Shown: positions 61,901-64,000 of the stretch, in pieces
How positions within the stretch are numbered: position 1 is the stretch's first letter
How the letters are laid out: every line of letters begins with the position of its first letter
DNA from: a virus
Virus record (IMG/VR): IMGVR_UViG_3300028197_001221
Location: 1 to 64,000 of that record
Length of the DNA: 64,000 nt
Strand: one strand, 5' to 3'
Notes under the pieces: generated by a model
Databases searched by the model: none
What the model saw: the letters and a program-made list of their open reading frames with translations, nothing else
Told to the model about the DNA's origin: nothing
Program-made: the position numbers and the translations under genes

Positions 61901-64000
61901 AGTTCTAACGCTAGAAATTTCTGCCCTACGATTAGATAGTTGATCAATTCTACTCTTGAAGTCACCCGCCCCAATACCACTTTGAGAGCCGACACCCTTA
62001 ATGCCTTCAACTCCCACATTAGATCTCTTTAACAATTGTTGTTGTTGAACTTCTGGTGTAAATGACGCACCACCAAACTCAGATTGTATTTTTAAAGCTT
62101 CTGTTTCTAAATCAATAGATCTTTGTTTTGTTTCAATTAATTTCTTCTCTAAATCAAGTCTTGCTTTAGTAAAGGTTAGTAATTTCTTTTGTGCTTCAGC
62201 CTGAGCCTTAAGTGCTGGCAACACTTGTTTCATAGCATTGTCGCCCACCTTTTGGATAACTTCTTCAAAAGCAGAGAAGTCGCCTTCAGACACACGTTTC
62301 ATTTGGCCGTCACTTATATCGCTACCTTCAATTTGTTTCTTCAGACGTTCTACAGATTTCTCGTCAACCCCTTGCTTTGTAAGTTCATCACCTGTCGCTT
62401 TTGCAAATGCCGATCTACGCTCGCCCATCGTTCCAGCGGCTTGTCTTCCTGACTTAAACGCTTCCTTCATAGATTTTTTAGTAGCCTCAAATATAGCAGG
62501 CATATTTGCTTGTGCAGCATTTACAGCTGTTAAATTTCCTCTAAATTTATCTATCTGTTCACTATTAGCTCCTAAGTTTTCAAGAGTTTTACTGGCATTG
62601 TCTAGAGAAGAATTGAATTGATCTGGTGATATACCTTGAGCAGCAGAAGTAATACTAGCTTCTAGTGTTGGAATAGTACTATCTAAAGTATTACTACCAA
62701 GCTCTTGGCTTCTGGTATAATTGTCAATAGCAAGAACACCAGCATTAGCAGCAGCTGTAGCAGATTGCATCGCAAGGTTCATAGCAGCAAATGATTCTCG
62801 TACTCTGTCTGCTTCTTTTTTAAGATTTGCAAAAGCTTCTTCTTGTATAGAGGGTAGGGCTTTACCGTCTTCATCTTCTCTCGCTTCAAACTGTCCTTGA
62901 CGCTCCATAGTCTCTCGTGTATCTTTAGACAAGCTATTTTTATACTGCTCAAAAGAACCATTAGTATTAGCAGTTTGCCTCATCACGTTGTCAGCAAGAG
63001 GCTGTGCGCTTCTAAGGAAATCTTTGTCCACCTTGTCTTGATCTGCTTTAATTGCTTCCTGATCTTTTGACAGTCTTTCGTTTCTTTGCCCGCCGGACTC
63101 CATACCCATCATACCAGCAACGCCAAATGTAGCAACGCGAGCAAAGCCTCTTCCAAATCCACTTGCAGGTCCAGACTTATCATTCTCTTCTATACTTTTT
63201 ACTCTGGCTGAAGACCTATCTGCACTTGCTTGCACTGTTGCTGCGTCTGGGTCAAGTCTTTTCAGTGCATCTATAGCTGAAAGATTACCCTCTTTAAATT
63301 GTCGCATAGCTGCGGTAGCTTCTTTATTTGCATTAGTCAAAGCTTCTTGTGTTTTTACAGCCTGCGCCCTAGCTCCAGCTTCTAGTTTAATCGTAGTAAT
63401 ACTCTTACCACCCATCCAGTAACCTAGACTCATAGCGGTGGTTTTAATCATAGGTCCAAGAATAGGAAGCTCACTTCCCAATTTAATTGCAGCTGCCGTT
63501 AACCCAGCGAATATAGGGCCAATGCCGGGAATGAATGAGCCTATAGCAGCAAAACCAATAGCTAGCTTATTAACAGCAGAAGCACCTTCTTTTTCAAAGG
63601 CTATAGATTCTGCCGCAGCAGCATTACCGTCTTTAATTGCGTTGTCAAGCTTTGTAGCCCTATCAGTTAAACTGTCTATAACAGCAGTCAAGGCAAAAAT
63701 TGAACCAGTAGCTACAATAGCAGGACCAGCCATGCTAGCAACAGCTCTAGTTGCAACAACTACACCCTCTGCATTTGCTGCGCCCAGACCAGCTTTTGTA
63801 CCAACAGCGCGAGCAGCAGTTCCAGCGCGATTAACAAGTTTACCACCACCGCCAAGAAACTTACCCATATCTTTAAGATTTAATCCCTTAAACATATCAG
63901 CAATAATATTGCCCTTCATCTGGGTTTGCATCAAGGAGAATGTGCCTGATAGTGCTAGAGATACGTTTGCTAATTGAGAGAAAGAGCTAATCATGTTAGC
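58919..64000 (-). CDS. tape measure protein (5' end beyond window)
   Basis: At least 1693 residues are present; the frame is still open at the window edge and the first Met at 63994 lacks a ribosome binding site, so the true start probably lies further right. The sequence is long, Ala/Gly/Lys-rich and helical, with hydrophobic stretches (AGPAIVATGSIFALTAVIDS, IGFAAIGSFIPGIGPIFAGL), coiled-coil regions (TKARLDLEKKLIETKQRS) and a Gly-rich hinge (GAGGAGGGGGGGDGGGGG). This is the build of tail tape measure proteins, which set tail length and span the tail tube. It is the first gene in this window's leftward tail block. Confidence 0.85.
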   Translation of the reverse strand, partial: ANMISSFSQLANVSLALSGTFSLMQTQMKGNIIADMFKGLNLKDMGKFLGGGGKLVNRAGTAARAVGTKAGLGAANAEGVVVATRAVASMAGPAIVATGSIFALTAVIDSLTDRATKLDNAIKDGNAAAAESIAFEKEGASAVNKLAIGFAAIGSFIPGIGPIFAGLTAAAIKLGSELPILGPMIKTTAMSLGYWMGGKSITTIKLEAGARAQAVKTQEALTNANKEATAAMRQFKEGNLSAIDALKRLDPDAATVQASADRSSARVKSIEENDKSGPASGFGRGFARVATFGVAGMMGMESGGQRNERLSKDQEAIKADQDKVDKDFLRSAQPLADNVMRQTANTNGSFEQYKNSLSKDTRETMERQGQFEAREDEDGKALPSIQEEAFANLKKEADRVRESFAAMNLAMQSATAAANAGVLAIDNYTRSQELGSNTLDSTIPTLEASITSAAQGISPDQFNSSLDNASKTLENLGANSEQIDKFRGNLTAVNAAQANMPAIFEATKKSMKEAFKSGRQAAGTMGERRSAFAKATGDELTKQGVDEKSVERLKKQIEGSDISDGQMKRVSEGDFSAFEEVIQKVGDNAMKQVLPALKAQAEAQKKLLTFTKARLDLEKKLIETKQRSIDLETEALKIQSEFGGASFTPEVQQQQLLKRSNVGVEGIKGVGSQSGIGAGDFKSRIDQLSNRRAEISSVRTDLAEGKSNEQARGKSGVEMSDELGRIDSALKEEYNSIKAAIDIRKQELSIIKEKNANEKAAADALIAGDDEAFFDKMGTAGAQAAIATGDKSLMNQFGPQALGMAAQENRRLQESGVDSLYGQKLSGPDGLTERSFGASFGAMGVDAPDLAKIAAGSTNEEAAKESEIRDLAGVLPELGKAMVDAAARDLEIAQKQEDAAQMQFDAAVLRTKEAIKSGEEAKNTAEVNTKVANINTDKVSESGDAASTGAKDGAGGAGGGGGGGDGGGGGIMGAIKGIFGMGGGAVANAGNMAKNAIGMGKNFVQSGGAGNLASRIGTEGGEILSRVGSRIGQTGIGKNFTAGRSLTRSVMGGVDNVPRPAGIMQKAGGMFERLNQASYGDDFAPSMMKRGQNLLNAGKNKAGSFFGDMATSFGVGKHGYGLEGMSRSGKPGVVNRASNFAGQTMRKVGQSQFGQRAAQFGSNLYQRGSNFLGGARNMAGNMGGGLKSGLSQIAKNKLDPTVLQKGRNAIGAGKNFFQNTAPQMMNASSQYMQKNAPGMLQTGKKMLQEGTEFVGSKMGNLSKMKIPGLDKIGPSIMKSLSKLPMLGKMASSGAKGIPGLGTALDGIMEGFSFISDPKAYHEDKKEKTGRDFGGMMDSWGVGFLKTGTQFDAALATVLGGLEGFLNPVGKIVEGFYNIVGGFKDVAGAISSSMKTAEMEEGVGMAMDHTAFKRAVGVGGDSSSIESFEKLGALDKSAANQRANMLFRRNEANAAGGDRSKFLSSTGMSEEDFTNTYGKDASMKDVKEQEQQMIDTDIKGRQDKRNRESYFYGSGESSDFDKGVKEQLAIRQAEKDQAASTPEATSATESQAESQKQAAEATKEVAKETKEVKEQQSKSPSTSTSVAAPTQRAAEAQAGVASGAGLDPEVMERFSSALSKFNTDLSANIDRLENTSIKITLDNTNVSVNINDGGILARLENLMGNVVKQKVVEELSKTSRNPDGSPRQTDSKMG

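Noticed and set aside
1-64000. tRNA genes, integrase, attachment sites, insertion sequences
   Set aside because: No gap is large enough for a tRNA gene with recognisable arms, no tyrosine or serine recombinase or transposase motifs were seen, and no flanking direct repeats were noticed.

Overview
This window is an AT-rich segment of a large tailed-phage genome (Caudoviricetes type). Genes are tightly packed, mostly overlapping by 1-40 bases or separated by a few bases, and most have clear GGAG/AGGAG-type ribosome binding sites. No rRNA, tRNA, integrase or CRISPR array was seen. The best clue to the host is a gene at 11637-12626 for a DUF1559 pseudopilin with the N-terminal signature and C-terminal H-x9-DG motif typical of Planctomycetes (established family knowledge). 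The host is therefore probably a planctomycete or a relative in the PVC group (inference).

Layout. 1-2927: tail-fibre/appendage genes (a cupredoxin-like C-terminus, an Mtd-type fibre, a glycine-rich adhesin, a conserved small protein). 2943-5015: five small genes, four of them predicted membrane-anchored or exported and of unknown function. 5052-8363: nucleotide metabolism (B12-dependent ribonucleotide reductase, dUTPase) and PhoH. 8360-10424: small unknown genes, including a zinc ribbon and an HTH protein. 10421-18296: recombination and replication (RecA/UvsX-like recombinase, DnaB helicase, primase, dNMP kinase, Cas4/RecB-like nuclease), interrupted at 11.6-13.2 kb by an accessory cassette (pseudopilin, a DUF5522-like mini-protein, a small membrane protein, a nuclease). 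18296-20817: a glycosyltransferase, an EF-hand-like protein, a DUF6356 protein, a PAP2 phosphatase and a Pro-rich mini-gene. 20889-25530: a DNA polymerase III alpha subunit split into two genes with a PD-(D/E)XK nuclease and a DnaQ-type exonuclease between the halves, then SSB. 25532-32743: nine-gene glycosyltransferase/sugar-modification cluster. 32733-34616: a Vsr-like homing-type endonuclease, a possible recombination protein and a zinc-ribbon protein.

A strong bidirectional hairpin terminator at 34649-34674 separates this rightward block from a leftward late block that fills the rest of the window. The late block, in transcription order from the right edge, holds the tape measure protein (5' end outside the window), a giant 4540-residue virion protein with LamG-like and FG-GAP-like repeats, two structural proteins, a 1373-residue probable tail hub/baseplate protein, a protein with a long Ser/Pro tail, and two more structural proteins.

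Reading the genes together: the phage carries its own dNTP supply and most of a bacterial-style replisome (polIII alpha in two parts, epsilon-like exonuclease, DnaB, primase, SSB, recombinase). It also has a large glycosylation island and very long surface proteins. The most unusual items are the phage-borne planctomycete pseudopilin cassette, the split polymerase with nuclease genes in the gap, and the seven FG-GAP-like repeats dispersed through the giant virion protein. All functional calls rest on motif recognition by eye; no database search was run.
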